The notes under the pieces are model-generated. The model did no database searches and was not told where the DNA came from. It saw nothing but the letters and a program-made list of their open reading frames with translations. 64,000 nucleotides of DNA from Lachnospiraceae bacterium oral taxon 500 (GTDB taxonomy: Bacteria > Bacillota > Clostridia > Lachnospirales > Vallitaleaceae). Positions 45,440-55,742 of this stretch are shown here, one piece after another (the stretch's first letter is position 1; each line of letters opens with the position of its first letter). The stretch lies in the NCBI GenBank assembly GCA_002999035.1, contig CP027241.1, positions 2,742,195 through 2,806,194 of the forward strand. Direction: 5' to 3'. The position numbers and the translations under genes were made by a program.

Positions 45440-45880
45440 CTAGATCACCTCAGTCTTTCCTCCGGCAGCTTCGATTTTTTCTACGGCAGTCTTACTAAAC
45501 GCATTTACTTTGACCGTTAATTGCTTGTTGATTTCTCCATTGCCCAAAATCTTGACGCCATCTCTCGGATTTTTAACAATCCCGGCTTCCAGCAAGGCAT
45601 TAATGTCTACTACCGCTCCGTTTTCAAAACGGTCTAAAACATCAACGTTGATGCCGACAATCTCTTTGCTGTTGCGATTGACAAAGCCGCGCTTGGGCAG
45701 TCTTCTGATCAAAGGCATTTGTCCGCCTTCAAAGCCCGGCCGAACACCGCCGCCGCTTCTGGCGTTTTGTCCCTTATTGCCGCGTCCGGAAGTCTTACCC
45801 TTGCCCGAACTTTCTCCGCGACCCTTGCGGATCGTCTTTTTTGTTGCGCCCTGTGCAGGATTTAACTCTGATAAGTTCAC
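45440..45880 (-). CDS. rplO: Ribosomal protein L15
   Basis: This 146-residue protein starts [38 protein letters not shown] (the glycine/arginine-rich L15 tail). GTG 45880 is chosen because AAGGAGGTGCAAGCT lies directly upstream; the TTG eight codons earlier precedes that site. Confidence 0.96.
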   Translation of the reverse strand: MNLSELNPAQGATKKTIRKGRGESSGKGKTSGRGNKGQNARSGGGVRPGFEGGQMPLIRRLPKRGFVNRNSKEIVGINVDVLDRFENGAVVDINALLEAGIVKNPRDGVKILGNGEINKQLTVKVNAFSKTAVEKIEAAGGKTEVI

Positions 45881-45900
45881 AGCTTGCACCTCCTTCTCTA

Positions 45901-46089
45901 TCAATTAGCTTCTACAGCTTCTACTTTTACTAAATGTTGAATTTGATGGATCATGCCCCGAATCGAACCGTTATCCTCCTGAACAACGGTCTTATGCATC
46001 TTATTTAAACCCAGCGCCTTAGCGGTTGCCCGATGCTTCGGAATCGCACCGATGGTCGATTTTACTAAAGTAATTTTAATTTTTGCCAT
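45901..46089 (-). CDS. rpmD: Ribosomal protein L30
   Basis: This 62-residue protein ([30 protein letters not shown]) is the short bacterial L30. Two ATG codons are adjacent; the second (46089) has better spacing (6 bp) from AGGAGG. Confidence 0.95.
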   Translation of the reverse strand: MAKIKITLVKSTIGAIPKHRATAKALGLNKMHKTVVQEDNGSIRGMIHQIQHLVKVEAVEAN

Positions 46090-46099
46090 CATAAGCCTC

Positions 46100-46609
46100 C
46101 TATCCTAATATCTCGCTGACCGGTTTGCCGCGCAGACGGCTGACTTCTTCCGGAGTCTTTAAGTTTCTTAAAGCCTCAATCGTTGCGGAAACCACATTAG
46201 TCTTATTCTTGGAGCCCATCGATTTGGTCCGGATATTCCGAATCCCGGCTAATTCCAGGACTGCCCGGGCCGAACCGCCGGCGATAACGCCGGTACCTTC
46301 CGGAGCTCTCATTAAAAGGACGGACGCACTGCCGAACTTGCCTGTCCAGTTATGCGGAATGGAACTGTTTTCATCAATCGGTACATTGATTAATTTTTTC
46401 TTTGCATCCTGTGCGCCTTTGCGGATTGCTTCCGGAATTTCGGTGGACTTACCGATGCCGTATCCGACATGGCCGTTACCGTCGCCGACTACCACCAGTG
46501 CAGCAAAGCGGAAGTTCCGGCCGCCTTTTACTACTTTGGTTACACGGCGAATGGCAACCACTCTTTCCTGAAGATCTAAAGCGCTGGCATCTATCATTTG
46601 ATTTCTCAT
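46100..46609 (-). CDS. rpsE: Ribosomal protein S5
   Basis: This 169-residue protein has the double-stranded RNA-binding N-domain ([39 protein letters not shown]) and the C-domain ([17 protein letters not shown]). S5 affects decoding accuracy. It lies 10 bp after rplR. Confidence 0.97.
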   Translation of the reverse strand: MRNQMIDASALDLQERVVAIRRVTKVVKGGRNFRFAALVVVGDGNGHVGYGIGKSTEIPEAIRKGAQDAKKKLINVPIDENSSIPHNWTGKFGSASVLLMRAPEGTGVIAGGSARAVLELAGIRNIRTKSMGSKNKTNVVSATIEALRNLKTPEEVSRLRGKPVSEILG

Positions 46610-46619
46610 CTTTGCCTCC

Positions 46620-46976
46620 TTAGAAATTTAAGCCTGCTTCACGAGCGGCCTCTGCTAATGCTTTGATTTTACCGTGGTACTTATAGCCGCCTCTGTCAAA
46701 TACGACTGTGTCGATTCCTTTGGCTTTGGCTTTTTCGGCAATCGCCTTGCCTACGGCTTTGGCAGCTTCTACGTCATTGGTCTTATCAAGGCCCTCCGTC
46801 CGGGAGGAGGCGGCAGCTAATGTATGCGCTTTGACGTCGTCAATGATCTGCGTGTAAATATGATTATTGCTGCGATACACTGAAAGCCGCGGCCGTTCTG
46901 CCGTGCCACTCAGTGTTTGACGGAGCTTTTTATGTTTTTTAATCCGGTTCTTCACCTTGGAAATTTTATTTATCAT
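46620..46976 (-). CDS. rplR: Ribosomal protein L18
   Basis: This 118-residue 5S rRNA-binding protein has [32 protein letters not shown] and [28 protein letters not shown]. Confidence 0.97.
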   Translation of the reverse strand: MINKISKVKNRIKKHKKLRQTLSGTAERPRLSVYRSNNHIYTQIIDDVKAHTLAAASSRTEGLDKTNDVEAAKAVGKAIAEKAKAKGIDTVVFDRGGYKYHGKIKALAEAAREAGLNF

Positions 46977-46994
46977 CTTGATTCACTCCTTTAC

Positions 46995-47531
46995 CTATTT
47001 AGCAGTTTTTCCTTCTTTACGGCGGATAACTTCGCCAACATACTTAATACCCTTGCCCTTATACGGCTCCGGCATTCTCTTAAATCTGATCTCCGCTGCA
47101 TATTGGCCGACCTTTTCCTTGTCGATGCCGCGCACGGTAATGATATTATTCTCAACAGTCGACTCGATGCCTTCCGGATCTGTCATCTCAATCGGATGAG
47201 AATAACCGAGAGCTAAATCAAGCTGTTTTCCTTTTTTGCTGGCCTTGTAACCAACGCCATTGATCTCCAATTTCTTTTCATAGCCTGCCGTTACGCCGAC
47301 GACCATGTTATTGATCAGCGTTCTAGTTAAGCCGTGCAAAGACTTCATTTTCTTCAAATCGTTCGGCCGGACAACTTTAATCTCCGCACCGTCAATCTCA
47401 ATCTTCATTTCTACGGGAAGCTGTCTTTGCAGCTGACCTTTCGGGCCTTTAACGGTCAACAGATTGTGTTCCTTCAGATCAACCGTAACTCCTGCCGGAA
47501 CGGTAATCGGCATTCTTCCTATTCTTGACAT
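46995..47531 (-). CDS. rplF: Ribosomal protein L6
   Basis: This 178-residue protein has two repeated domains; [14 protein letters not shown] at the start and [30 protein letters not shown] at the end are diagnostic. Confidence 0.97.
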   Translation of the reverse strand: MSRIGRMPITVPAGVTVDLKEHNLLTVKGPKGQLQRQLPVEMKIEIDGAEIKVVRPNDLKKMKSLHGLTRTLINNMVVGVTAGYEKKLEINGVGYKASKKGKQLDLALGYSHPIEMTDPEGIESTVENNIITVRGIDKEKVGQYAAEIRFKRMPEPYKGKGIKYVGEVIRRKEGKTAK

Positions 47532-47602
47532 TTCGTCTTTCCTCCTTTGGTTTCATTGGGACAGCGGAACCTATCCGCTATCATTTCGCCTTTGATTTAT
47601 TA

Positions 47603-48004
47603 TTACCAAACAAATGCTAACACTTCGCCGCCAACATTTTGCTTGCGGGCTTCTTTATCGGTGATAACGCCTTTGTTGGTCGAGATAATAGCAATCCCCA
47701 GTCCTCCCAGTACGCGCGGCAGTTGATCCTTATTGGCATAAACTCGCAGGCCGGGTTTGGAAATCTTCTTCAAACCGGAAATTACTTTTTCATTTTTATT
47801 GACACCATATTTCAAAGCGATTTGGATTTCCGGGAACTTTCCGTCCTCCAGCACCTCATAGCTCTTAATATACCCTTCTTTTTCCAGAATATCGGCAATC
47901 GCCAACTTCATTTTGGACGAAGGAACCTTTACATAATCATGCTTTGCAGTATTCGCATTGCGGATTCTTGTCAGCATATCCGCGATCGGATCGGTCATAG
48001 TCAT
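47603..48004 (-). CDS. rpsH: Ribosomal protein S8
   Basis: This 133-residue protein has [29 protein letters not shown] and the C-terminal [26 protein letters not shown]. In E. coli S8 represses the spc operon; nothing here shows this directly. AGGAGG is 8 bp before ATG 48004; the ATG two codons later is an alternative. Confidence 0.97.
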   Translation of the reverse strand: MTMTDPIADMLTRIRNANTAKHDYVKVPSSKMKLAIADILEKEGYIKSYEVLEDGKFPEIQIALKYGVNKNEKVISGLKKISKPGLRVYANKDQLPRVLGGLGIAIISTNKGVITDKEARKQNVGGEVLAFVW

Positions 48005-48025
48005 AGTTTATTCCTCCTCTCTTTC

Positions 48026-48211
48026 TTACCAGCTGGCTTTCTTAACGCCCGGGATTTGACCCTTGTAGGCCAATTCTCTGAAACATACTCTGCAAATTCC
48101 GAACTTCTTTAATACGGAATGAGGTCTTCCGCAGATTCGGCAGCGGGTATACCCTTGTGTAGAAAATCTGGGTTCGCGCTGCTGCTTAACGATCATTGAT
48201 TTTTTAGCCAT
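48026..48211 (-). CDS. rpsZ: Ribosomal protein S14, zinc-binding type
   Basis: This 61-residue protein has the two CxxC pairs ([20 protein letters not shown]) that bind zinc, so it is the short C+ form. Confidence 0.97.
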   Translation of the reverse strand: MAKKSMIVKQQREPRFSTQGYTRCRICGRPHSVLKKFGICRVCFRELAYKGQIPGVKKASW

Positions 48212-48220
48212 AGCTTCCTC

Positions 48221-48760
48221 CTACTTTCTAAACGGCATTCCGAATTGCGCCAGCAATTCACGGCCTTCTTCATCACTGTGAGCAGTCGTTACGATAATAA
48301 CGTCCATGCCGCGCACCTTATCCACCTTATCGTACTGAATCTCCGGAAAAATAATCTGTTCCTTGATTCCCAGCGCATAGTTGCCGCGTCCGTCAAAAGA
48401 ATCCGGATTTACGCCGCGAAAGTCTCTAACCCGAGGTAAGGCGATCGAGATTAAACGGTCTAAGAAATCATACATCTTGTCGCCGCGCAGAGTAACTTTG
48501 CAGCCGATGTTCATGCCTTCTCTTAATTTAAAAGCCGCGATTGATTTTTTTGCTTTGGTGATAAGGGGCTTTTGACCGGTGATCAAACCCAATTCCTCAG
48601 CTGCGTTTTCCAGCGCCTTGGCGTTTTCTCTGGCATCACTGACGCCCATGTTGATCACGATCTTTTCAATCTTCGGCACCTGCATCACGCTTTTATAATT
48701 AAACTTTTTCTTTAATTCACTAACAATCTGTTCCTGGTATTTTACCTTAAAACGACTCAA
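48221..48760 (-). CDS. rplE: Ribosomal protein L5
   Basis: This 179-residue 5S rRNA-binding protein has [34 protein letters not shown] and [26 protein letters not shown]. The start appears to be TTG 48760, 8 bp after AGGAGG; no ATG is available nearby in frame. Confidence 0.96.
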   Translation of the reverse strand: MSRFKVKYQEQIVSELKKKFNYKSVMQVPKIEKIVINMGVSDARENAKALENAAEELGLITGQKPLITKAKKSIAAFKLREGMNIGCKVTLRGDKMYDFLDRLISIALPRVRDFRGVNPDSFDGRGNYALGIKEQIIFPEIQYDKVDKVRGMDVIIVTTAHSDEEGRELLAQFGMPFRK

Positions 48761-48765
48761 TGCTC

Positions 48766-49110
48766 TTACCTCCTCTTTTCGTCAATCACATCGCCGGTTG
48801 ACTTGGCGACACGATACCGAACGTTCTTCATCTTGCCGTCCACTTCTTCCTGAACCACTTTAATTCCGAGTCTTGTCGGCTTGCCATTATGCAGGTACAT
48901 AACATTGGATACATCAATAAAGGCTTCCTGATGAACGATCCCGCCCTGACGGTTGGCTGCGCTTGGCTTGGTATGCTTGGTCGCTTTGGCGATGCCTTCT
49001 ACCAGCACTCTGCGGTTTTTGTGGTCAACCTTCAGCACTTTGCCCTCTTTACCCAAATCTTTGCCGGCAATTACTCTGACCTTATCGTTAACTTTTATCT
49101 TCATTTTCAT
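48766..49110 (-). CDS. rplX: Ribosomal protein L24
   Basis: This 114-residue protein has an N-terminal KOW motif ([41 protein letters not shown]) and initiates large-subunit assembly. ATG 49110 is 8 bp after AGGAGG. Confidence 0.96.
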   Translation of the reverse strand: MKMKIKVNDKVRVIAGKDLGKEGKVLKVDHKNRRVLVEGIAKATKHTKPSAANRQGGIVHQEAFIDVSNVMYLHNGKPTRLGIKVVQEEVDGKMKNVRYRVAKSTGDVIDEKRR

Positions 49111-49122
49111 GCTTACGTCCTC

Positions 49123-49491
49123 CTAAAGAACTTCCGGAGCAAGAGACAAAATCTTCATGTAATTTTTCTCTCTCAGCTCTCTGGCAACCGGTCCAAAAAT
49201 ACGGGTGCCCTTCGGCGTTCCGTCTTCTCTCAGAATAACCGCTGCGTTTTGATCAAAGCGGATATAAGAACCGTTGCTTCTTCTGGTTTGGTTGGTAGTG
49301 CGCACTACGACCGCCTTGACTACGTCGCCTTTTTTTACAACGCCGCCTGGTGTTGCGCTTTTAACAGTCGCAATGATAACATCTCCGATCCTTGCGTATC
49401 TTCTGGTGGATCCGCCCATGACGCGAATGCAAAGTAGTTCTTTGGCGCCGGTATTGTCTGCCACCTTTAATCTTGATTCCTGTTGAATCAT
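49123..49491 (-). CDS. rplN: Ribosomal protein L14
   Basis: This 122-residue protein starts [27 protein letters not shown] and contains [17 protein letters not shown] and [13 protein letters not shown], all family signatures. Confidence 0.98.
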   Translation of the reverse strand: MIQQESRLKVADNTGAKELLCIRVMGGSTRRYARIGDVIIATVKSATPGGVVKKGDVVKAVVVRTTNQTRRSNGSYIRFDQNAAVILREDGTPKGTRIFGPVARELREKNYMKILSLAPEVL

Positions 49492-49514
49492 TTTCCGTAC
49501 CTCCTATTTCGCAT

Positions 49515-49775
49515 CTATTTTGCTTTTTCGATAATTTCTACTAATCTCCAGTGCTTATCCTTAGACAGCGGTCTGGTTTCCATGACGCGCACCCGGTCGC
49601 CGATTTTGCATTCGTTGTTTTCATCATGCGCCTTTAATTTCTTCGTCTGCTTTACAACCTTGCCGTACAGCGGATGCTTTACGTTGGTTTCGACTTTTAC
49701 GGTAATGGTTTTATCCATTTTATCACTCGAAACGATACCGACCCGAGTTTTTCTCATATTTCTTTCTTCTGCCAT
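49515..49775 (-). CDS. rpsQ: Ribosomal protein S17
   Basis: This 86-residue OB-fold protein has [23 protein letters not shown] and [23 protein letters not shown]. Confidence 0.97.
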   Translation of the reverse strand: MAEERNMRKTRVGIVSSDKMDKTITVKVETNVKHPLYGKVVKQTKKLKAHDENNECKIGDRVRVMETRPLSKDKHWRLVEIIEKAK

Positions 49776-49793
49776 GATCTATTCCTCCTTCGG

Positions 49794-50000
49794 CTATGCT
49801 TTCTTGCTTTGAGCGGTCAGAACGGTTTGGATCCGGGCAATGTTCCTGCGCACCTCTTTAATCCGACCGGTGTTGCTTAACTGATTGGTCGCATTTTGAA
49901 ATCTGAGGTTAAACAATTCTTTTTTCGCGCTCACAAGGTCTTCGTTTAATTCCGCTGCGGACTTATTTAATAATTCTTCCATATATTTAGATGATTTCAT
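49794..50000 (-). CDS. rpmC: Ribosomal protein L29
   Basis: This 68-residue helical hairpin ([40 protein letters not shown]) lies near the peptide exit. I prefer ATG 50000; a GTG three codons upstream would overlap rplP by 8 bp. Confidence 0.94.
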   Translation of the reverse strand: MKSSKYMEELLNKSAAELNEDLVSAKKELFNLRFQNATNQLSNTGRIKEVRRNIARIQTVLTAQSKKA

Positions 50001-50001
50001 T

Positions 50002-50427
50002 CTACTCACCGCCTTCTAAATCAGCTTTCGACACTACCTTGCACTTGATCGGCAACTTATGTGTCGCAAGTCTCAACGCTTCTTTGGCAACCGTTTCGCT
50101 GACGCCGCCGATCTCGAACATGACGCGATCCGGCCGAACTACTGCCACATAATACTCTACCGCACCTTTACCTTTACCCATACGAGTTTCAGCGGGAGTT
50201 GCCGTAATAGGCTTATCCGGGAAAATCTTAATCCATAACTTACCGCCACGACGCATGTGACGGGTAGCAGCCACACGGGCAGCTTCGATCTGATTTGCCT
50301 TGATCCAGCCCGGCTCTAATGCAATGATTCCATATTCACCATAATTGATTTTATTTCCGCGTGTTGCTCTTCCGCGCATTTTCATGCGGAATTGCTTACG
50401 ATATTTTGTTCTCTTCGGCATTAACAT
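50002..50427 (-). CDS. rplP: Ribosomal protein L16
   Basis: This 141-residue protein ([55 protein letters not shown]) helps position tRNA in the large subunit. It starts directly after the rpsC stop. Confidence 0.98.
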   Translation of the reverse strand: MLMPKRTKYRKQFRMKMRGRATRGNKINYGEYGIIALEPGWIKANQIEAARVAATRHMRRGGKLWIKIFPDKPITATPAETRMGKGKGAVEYYVAVVRPDRVMFEIGGVSETVAKEALRLATHKLPIKCKVVSKADLEGGE

Positions 50428-51090
50428 TTATTTTTCGCTCCCTTCGCTTGACGCTTTTACTTTTTCAGGAAGTATTTCGCCCTTATAAATCCAAACCTTG
50501 ACACCAATTTTGCCATAAGTCGTATTGGCTTCTGCAAAGCCGTAATCAATGTCTGCTCTTAATGTCTGCAGCGGGATCGTCCCTTCCGAATAGCTTTCGC
50601 CACGGGCAATTTCCGCACCGCCAAGCCGTCCGGAACAGGTTACTTTGATTCCCTTAGCGCCGGATTTCATCGTTCTGCCGATGACCTGCTTCATTGCCCG
50701 GCGGAAGGAAATACGGCTCTCAAGCTGTGCCGCTACGTTTTCAGCGGTCAAAGTCGCATTTAATTCCGGTCTTTTGATCTCAACTACGTTAATCATGACC
50801 TGCGAATCGGTTTTCTTTTCCAAATCGCTCTTTAATTTTTCAATGGATTCACCGCCCTTGCCGATGATAATACCCGGCTTAGCTGTGTGTATATTAAAAC
50901 GAACTCTCTTTGACGCTCTTTCAATTTCAATATTGGAAATACCGGCGCTGAACAGCCGCTGTTTTAAGTATTCTCTCAGCTTATGATCTTCTACCAGATA
51001 GTCGGCATATTCCTTTTCAGCATACCACTTGGAATCCCAGTCTTTGATAATGCCGATCCGTAAGCCATGAGGATTTACTTTCTGACCCAT
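50428..51090 (-). CDS. rpsC: Ribosomal protein S3
   Basis: This 220-residue protein has a KH domain with [20 protein letters not shown] and the C-terminal [22 protein letters not shown] block. It lies at the mRNA entry site. Confidence 0.98.
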   Translation of the reverse strand: MGQKVNPHGLRIGIIKDWDSKWYAEKEYADYLVEDHKLREYLKQRLFSAGISNIEIERASKRVRFNIHTAKPGIIIGKGGESIEKLKSDLEKKTDSQVMINVVEIKRPELNATLTAENVAAQLESRISFRRAMKQVIGRTMKSGAKGIKVTCSGRLGGAEIARGESYSEGTIPLQTLRADIDYGFAEANTTYGKIGVKVWIYKGEILPEKVKASSEGSEK

Positions 51091-51101
51091 GCTTAACCTC
51101 C

Positions 51102-51497
51102 TTATTTGTCTTTCAACTCATTCAATACAATCGTAATGTGACTTGTTTTCTTTTCAATCCGAAATGCTCTGCCCTGTGCTCTGGGACGAATTCTCTTCAT
51201 GATCGGTCCCTGATTGGCATAGGCTTCTTCAATGTACAGACGGCCTGCATCCATACCATTGTTATTTTCTGCATTGGCAACTGCCGACCGCAGGAGCTTG
51301 CCGATCACTTCCGCACCGTATCTGGAATTATATGCCAGAATACCGAGAGCCTGTCCGACTTTCTTGCCGCGAATTGCCTTTAACACAAAATTAGCTTTTG
51401 TCGGAGAAACACGAGCGAACGAAACTTTAGCCCTGGGTCTTGTATCCTTGACATTGTTTCTTTCCTTTTTTATCTGACTTCTATGTCCTTTAGCCAT
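51102..51497 (-). CDS. rplV: Ribosomal protein L22
   Basis: This 131-residue protein has the core [28 protein letters not shown] and the exit-tunnel loop [37 protein letters not shown] basic N-terminal extension ([23 protein letters not shown]) is somewhat longer than in E. coli. Confidence 0.97.
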   Translation of the reverse strand: MAKGHRSQIKKERNNVKDTRPRAKVSFARVSPTKANFVLKAIRGKKVGQALGILAYNSRYGAEVIGKLLRSAVANAENNNGMDAGRLYIEEAYANQGPIMKRIRPRAQGRAFRIEKKTSHITIVLNELKDK

Positions 51498-51515
51498 TGA
51501 AACGATCCTCCTTCG

Positions 51516-51794
51516 CTATTTCTTTCCTTTTCTTTCTGATTTGACATGACCTTTATAGGTTCTGGTTAAGGAGAATTCTCCCAATTTGTGTCCAACCATA
51601 TCTTCACTGATATAGACCGGAATGTGCTTGCGGCCGTCGTAAACCGCAATCGTCAGGCCTACCATCTCCGGGAAGATGGTGGAACGTCTGGACCAGGTTT
51701 TAATTACTTGCTTATTTCCGCTGGCCTTTGCCTCTTCGACTTTCTTCAATAAATGATCATCGGCAAAAGGTCCTTTTTTTAACGAACGTGCCAT
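51516..51794 (-). CDS. rpsS: Ribosomal protein S19
   Basis: This 92-residue protein has [50 protein letters not shown] and [15 protein letters not shown]. Confidence 0.98.
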   Translation of the reverse strand: MARSLKKGPFADDHLLKKVEEAKASGNKQVIKTWSRRSTIFPEMVGLTIAVYDGRKHIPVYISEDMVGHKLGEFSLTRTYKGHVKSERKGKK

Positions 51795-51814
51795 CTGTTT
51801 AAACCTCCTTGTGC

Positions 51815-52645
51815 CTAATTGTTCTTACTGCGTGCGCGAACAATATATTTCGTGGAATTCTTTTTCTTCTTTCTCGTCTTAAGACCAAGCGCCGGCTTAC
51901 CCCAAGGAGTTTTCGGATTCTTAAGACCGATCGGAGTGGTACCTTCACCACCGCCGTGCGGGTGATCATTCGGGTTCATAACCGAACCGCGGACGGTCGG
52001 GCGAATACCCATGTGTCTCTTGCGGCCGGCTTTACCGACGTTAACCAATTCATGCTCGGTATTGCCTACTTGACCGATGGTTGCCCGACACAAAATCGGC
52101 AGCATTCTCATTTCACCGGAGGGCAGACGCAGAGTTGCGTACTTGCCTTCTTTGGCCATCAGCTGTGCAACCATACCGGCCGAGCGCACTAATTGTCCGC
52201 CCTTGCCCGGCTTCATTTCCACGTTGTGGATGTTGGCACCCACCGGAATGTTGGCCATCGGTAAGGTGTTTCCGACTTTTACTTCGGCATTTTCGCCGCT
52301 CATCAGCACATCGCCGACCTTTAAGCCGACCGGTGCCAAGATATATCTCTTTTCGCCGTCCTGATAGTTAAGCAAAGCAATGAATGCAGTCCGGTTCGGA
52401 TCGTACTCAATTGCCGCTACCTTTGCCGGCATATTATCCTTATTTCTCTTAAAGTCAATAATTCTGTATTTGATCTTGTGTCCGCCGCCGCGGTGTCTGA
52501 CCGTGATTTTACCTTGATTGTTTCTTCCAGAATTTTTCTTCAAGCTGATAACCAGCGACTTCTCCGGCTTTTTCTTGGTCAGCCCTTCATAAGACGCTAC
52601 GGTCATATGTCTTCTGGAAGGAGTATATGGACGATATGATTTCAT
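51815..52645 (-). CDS. rplB: Ribosomal protein L2
   Basis: This 276-residue protein near the peptidyl transferase centre has [27 protein letters not shown] and the conserved histidine region [19 protein letters not shown]. Confidence 0.98.
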   Translation of the reverse strand: MKSYRPYTPSRRHMTVASYEGLTKKKPEKSLVISLKKNSGRNNQGKITVRHRGGGHKIKYRIIDFKRNKDNMPAKVAAIEYDPNRTAFIALLNYQDGEKRYILAPVGLKVGDVLMSGENAEVKVGNTLPMANIPVGANIHNVEMKPGKGGQLVRSAGMVAQLMAKEGKYATLRLPSGEMRMLPILCRATIGQVGNTEHELVNVGKAGRKRHMGIRPTVRGSVMNPNDHPHGGGEGTTPIGLKNPKTPWGKPALGLKTRKKKKNSTKYIVRARSKNN

Positions 52646-52662
52646 ATTAATGCTCCTTTCGT

Positions 52663-52962
52663 TTACATGCCGTCAAAGAATTCGATGTCTTTGCTGTCTG
52701 CCGTTAAGCTGACGATTGCTTTTTTGGTCTTAGCCGTTCTGCCCTTCGTCGCGCCGCGTCTCTTTTCTTTGCCGTCGTAATTCATGGTGTTGACTTTTTC
52801 TACCTTTGTTCCGGGGAACATCTTTTCAACCGCTTCTTTGATTTGGATTTTATTTGCTTCCGGATGAACAAAGAAAGTATATTTCTTTTCCGACATCATT
52901 TCCATTGATTTTTCGGTTACTACCGGGCGGAGCAACACATCATAGTATTGAACGTTTGCCAT
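52663..52962 (-). CDS. rplW: Ribosomal protein L23
   Basis: This 99-residue protein ([44 protein letters not shown]) lies at the tunnel exit and docks SRP and trigger factor. Its ATG shares a base with the rplD stop (TAATG). Confidence 0.97.
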   Translation of the reverse strand: MANVQYYDVLLRPVVTEKSMEMMSEKKYTFFVHPEANKIQIKEAVEKMFPGTKVEKVNTMNYDGKEKRRGATKGRTAKTKKAIVSLTADSKDIEFFDGM

Positions 52963-53582
52963 TACGCATACACCTCCTCAAGAGCCTTAACTGCGTCTTT
53001 GGTAATAACGCATTTTTCGTATTTCAGCAAATCATAAATATTGATATTATTTACCGGAATCGTTCTGGTATCGGGAATGTTTCTGGCCGACAGAACCACA
53101 TTGTTGTCTACACCGCTCAGCACAACCAGACCCTTGGTTACTTCCAGCGCCTTCAGCACCGCTACCATGTTCTTGGTCTTAATCTCGCCGAATTCCAACT
53201 TATCCAGCACAATCAGATTTCCGTTTCTTACTTTTTCCGATAACGCTACTTTCAGCGCCAATCTTCTTTCCTTTTTATTCAAACGCTTGGAGTAGTCACG
53301 CGGTTTCGGCGCAAATACCACGCCACCGCCGGTCCACTGCGGAGCACGAATCGAACCCTGTCTGGCCCGACCGGTTCCCTTTTGCCGCCACGGTTTGATA
53401 CCGCCGCCTCGTACTTCTCCTCTGGTCAAAGCTGACTGTGTGCCCTGACGATGATTGGCAAGCTGAGTAACTACCGCCCGGTAAACGACATGATCGTTTG
53501 CTTCCAGGCCAAAAATGCTATCATTTAACTCGATTTCCTCGACTTGTTTGCCCTGCATATTTAATACTGCTATTTTCGCCAT
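52962..53582 (-). CDS. rplD: Ribosomal protein L4
   Basis: This 206-residue protein has the tunnel loop with [45 protein letters not shown]. In E. coli L4 represses this operon through the rpsJ leader; a structured leader is present here too. Confidence 0.97.
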   Translation of the reverse strand: MAKIAVLNMQGKQVEEIELNDSIFGLEANDHVVYRAVVTQLANHRQGTQSALTRGEVRGGGIKPWRQKGTGRARQGSIRAPQWTGGGVVFAPKPRDYSKRLNKKERRLALKVALSEKVRNGNLIVLDKLEFGEIKTKNMVAVLKALEVTKGLVVLSGVDNNVVLSARNIPDTRTIPVNNINIYDLLKYEKCVITKDAVKALEEVYA

Positions 53583-53600
53583 TTTAGTTCCTCCTTCCCA

Positions 53601-54230
53601 CTAAGCCTTCTTGACGGCACTTCTTACCGTCACGACTGTTTTCTTTGCTCCGGGAACTGCACCTTTGATCAATAATAAATTATTTTCTGCGTCCACCCGA
53701 ACAACTTCAAGGTTCTGCACCGTAATCTGTACCGCGCCCATATGTCCCGGCAGCTTTTTGCCTTTAAATACTTTGCCCGGGAAGGATGCATTACCCATCG
53801 AACCGGCATAGCGATGATATTTGGAGCCGTGGGCCATCGGTCCGCGGTGCTGGCCGTGACGCTTGATTGCGCCTTGATAGCCCTTACCTTTGGAACGTCC
53901 GGTTACGTCAACATAGTCGCCGGCAGCAAAGCTCTCCGCCGTAACCATCTGGCCGATCTGATAATTTTCAGCGTCCGCCAACCGAAATTCCTTTAAAAAC
54001 TTCTGCGCCGGTACATTGGCCTTTTCAAAATGTCCCTTGGCCGGTTTGGTCACATTTTTGGTCTTTTCTTCAAAGCCCAACTGAACCGCACTGTATCCGT
54101 CGTTTTCTACAGTCTTGACCTGCACTACCGGGCAAGGTCCCGCCTGAAGCACCGTAACCGGAACTACGGTTCCGTCTTCGGTAAAAATCTGCGTCATACC
54201 GATTTTTCTGGCAATGATTGCTTTTTTCAT
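53601..54230 (-). CDS. rplC: Ribosomal protein L3
   Basis: This 209-residue protein has [30 protein letters not shown] and [36 protein letters not shown]. Confidence 0.98.
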   Translation of the reverse strand: MKKAIIARKIGMTQIFTEDGTVVPVTVLQAGPCPVVQVKTVENDGYSAVQLGFEEKTKNVTKPAKGHFEKANVPAQKFLKEFRLADAENYQIGQMVTAESFAAGDYVDVTGRSKGKGYQGAIKRHGQHRGPMAHGSKYHRYAGSMGNASFPGKVFKGKKLPGHMGAVQITVQNLEVVRVDAENNLLLIKGAVPGAKKTVVTVRSAVKKA

Positions 54231-54320
54231 ATTTTTCCTCCTGTTTTTCTACAGCGGAACGGAAAGTCTATCCGTTCATACTAGACAAAGGATTCTCCCA
54301 AAGTCTATTTTGTGATCCGC

Positions 54321-54632
54321 TTATTTTGCATTAACTTTGATATCTACGCCAGCCGGGAGCTCTAACTTCATCAAAGCGTCCACGGTCTTAGCCGTCGGCA
54401 TTAAAATATCGATCAAACGCTTGTGCGTTCTTCTCTCGAACTGCTCTCTGGAGTCCTTGTACTTATGCACCGCCCGCAGGATCGTAACCACTTCCTTTTT
54501 GGTCGGCAGCGGAATCGGGCCGCTCACCTTTGCTCCCGTTTTCTTCGCTGTCTCAATGATTTTGACTGCTGACTGATCAATAAGCTCATGATCGTATGCC
54601 TTTAAACTGATTCTGATTTTTTCCTTAGCCAT
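54321..54632 (-). CDS. rpsJ: Ribosomal protein S10
   Basis: This 103-residue protein ([52 protein letters not shown]) is also a NusG/NusE-type transcription partner. ATG 54632 has AAAAGGAGG upstream; the longer frame lies in the leader. First gene of the supercluster. Confidence 0.97.
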   Translation of the reverse strand: MAKEKIRISLKAYDHELIDQSAVKIIETAKKTGAKVSGPIPLPTKKEVVTILRAVHKYKDSREQFERRTHKRLIDILMPTAKTVDALMKLELPAGVDIKVNAK

Positions 54633-54670
54633 AAAAAAAGCCGCCTCCTTTTCGTACTGTTTTGCTTGGT

Positions 54671-54760
54671 ACGACAAGTGGTGACTGTACATCCTGCCGA
54701 GTGTTTCTTCTCTTCAAACACCCATAAACTGTATGTTTCCTTGTACAGTGATCTTGTCGT
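54671..54760 (-). promoter_or_regulatory. Hairpin-rich leader of the S10 operon (candidate L4-type control element)
   Basis: In the leader of about 210 nt between promoter and rpsJ, ACGACAAG..CACTGTACA pairs with TGTACAGT..ACTTGTCGT (arms 54671-54691 and 54741-54760). An inner GTGTTT/AAACAC hairpin is at about 54700-54722. The structure ends about 20 bp before the ribosome binding site. Autogenous control by L4 is known for S10 operons elsewhere; here it is inferred. The rest of the gap shows no gene. Confidence 0.6.
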
Positions 54761-54847
54761 CTGTTTCGTGAACTAGACTCGCTCTGCCGGAATACCCTAA
54801 AACATTTTAGCAACCTCCGGCTTCACCGCTCTTATCACAACTTGGTT

Positions 54848-54876
54848 ATTATATACCTGCGGGGAAAAAATTACAA
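54848..54876 (-). promoter_or_regulatory. Main promoter of the S10-spc-alpha supercluster
   Basis: TTGTAA (54871-54876) and TATAAT (54848-54853) with a 17-bp spacer on the minus strand, about 215 bp upstream of rpsJ. Confidence 0.82.
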
Positions 54877-54954
54877 GTTTTTTTCGCGTTTTTCTGTTTT
54901 TCTCTGTTTTGCACAAATTTATTCTCCGTTTTTACCGAAAGTGTAAAATTTTGT

Positions 54955-55503
54955 TCATTGCGACATTGAATCCTCATGAGTTAAATTATGATTCCGGCAA
55001 TACACAAGATACTGCGCTTCGACTATCGAAAAGTCGCAACATCTTTGTACTAACTGTGGTTGGGCTTTTTTCTGAACAACCATATCGTAAAGTTTTTGTG
55101 CCCTGCTGGTAATAAACGTCGAATTTTCAGTTTTATTGCACCATGACAGTTGATTTGATAAAAGATTTTTATAATTAATTGTTGGTTTATCATCTGTCGG
55201 CAAAATTTTCATATTCACAATCTGCAAACTATTTTCATGAATCGGTATCATGTTATTCAAATTGATTGCCCCCCATGCTCCGCCTTTGATTTTAAGAAAG
55301 TCTATCTGATTTTTCATGGCAAGATGTTTCGGCTTGGGAGACGTAAGCGGAGCATAATATTTATAGCCATTAATCGAAAACACAATTCCAACAAATGGCC
55401 GATTTCTTTTTTTATCCATTGTATAGGGAACGCAAGGATCGCTTTTCCGCAAAAAGTCACAATATTAATATTCATCATCAGCGCAGTAAAAAGAAAATTT
55501 CAT
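54955..55503 (-). pseudogene. ToxN/AbiQ-family type III toxin gene with in-frame TAA at codon 13
   Basis: From ATG 55503, 3 bp after AGAGGAGGTGA, the frame reads MKFSFYCADDEY, then TAA (55465-55467), then continues without change of frame as YCDFLRKSDPCVPYT and on to the natural stop at 54955 (182 codons in total). The whole matches the ToxN/AbiQ endoribonuclease family: the N-terminal DDEY-x-x-FLRK-D-x-x-VPY segment, NRPFVGIVFSINGYKYYAPLTSPKPKH with the TSPK active-site region, MKNQIDFLKI and GAINLNNMIPI. Without the first 16 residues only a TTG (55452) without ribosome binding site is available. So the gene is probably inactive, or expressed at trace level by readthrough or reinitiation. 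Upstream are the antitoxin repeats and terminator. Confidence 0.85.
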
Positions 55504-55520
55504 ATTTCACCTCCTCTTTC

Positions 55521-55555
55521 AAAAAAAGAACAGGCTCATAAAAGCCTGCTCTTTT
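55521..55555 (-). terminator. Intrinsic terminator between antitoxin repeats and toxN
   Basis: On the minus strand a 12-bp stem (55544-55555 with 55524-55535, CAAAAGAGCAGGC/GCCTGTTCTTTT-type pairing with one G-U) is followed by seven T residues. In type III systems this leaky terminator keeps antitoxin RNA in excess over toxin mRNA. Confidence 0.85.
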
Positions 55556-55563
55556 GCTTTTTT

Positions 55564-55665
55564 AGCTCCCACTCATGGTAGGGTACACCGCTTTTTTAGC
55601 TCCCACTCATGGTAGGGTACACCGCTTTTTTAGCTCCCACTCATGGTAGGGTACACCGCTTTTCA
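55564..55665 (-). ncRNA. Type III antitoxin RNA repeats (ToxI-like), three copies of 34 nt
   Basis: Three tandem copies with 34-nt period start at 55564, 55598 and 55632 (plus-strand unit AGCTCCCACTCATGGTAGGG + TACACCGCTTTTTT). The first two are identical; the third differs only at its T-run end. As RNA each unit can form a CCUAC/GUGGG stem and has an A-rich junction (AAAAAGCGG) suited to toxin cleavage. Unit length and number match known ToxI/AntiQ arrays (about 34-36 nt, roughly three copies or more). There are no spacers, so it is not a CRISPR array. A small hairpin (55665-55678) lies at the 5' end of the transcript. Confidence 0.88.
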
Positions 55666-55687
55666 GACATCTCTGTCTACCAATAAT

Positions 55688-55716
55688 ATTGTATGCTAAT
55701 CCCGAAAGCCTGTCAA
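55688..55716 (-). promoter_or_regulatory. Promoter of the ToxI-like RNA
   Basis: TTGACA (55711-55716) and TACAAT (55688-55693), 17-bp spacer, minus strand, about 20 bp before the first repeat to be transcribed. Confidence 0.82.
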
Positions 55717-55742
55717 GATATTTTTCTATTTTTCTATTTTTA

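Noticed and set aside
55564-55665. Short tandem repeats that could suggest a CRISPR array
   Set aside because: The 34-nt units abut with no spacers, and the promoter, terminator and ToxN-like gene identify them as type III antitoxin repeats.
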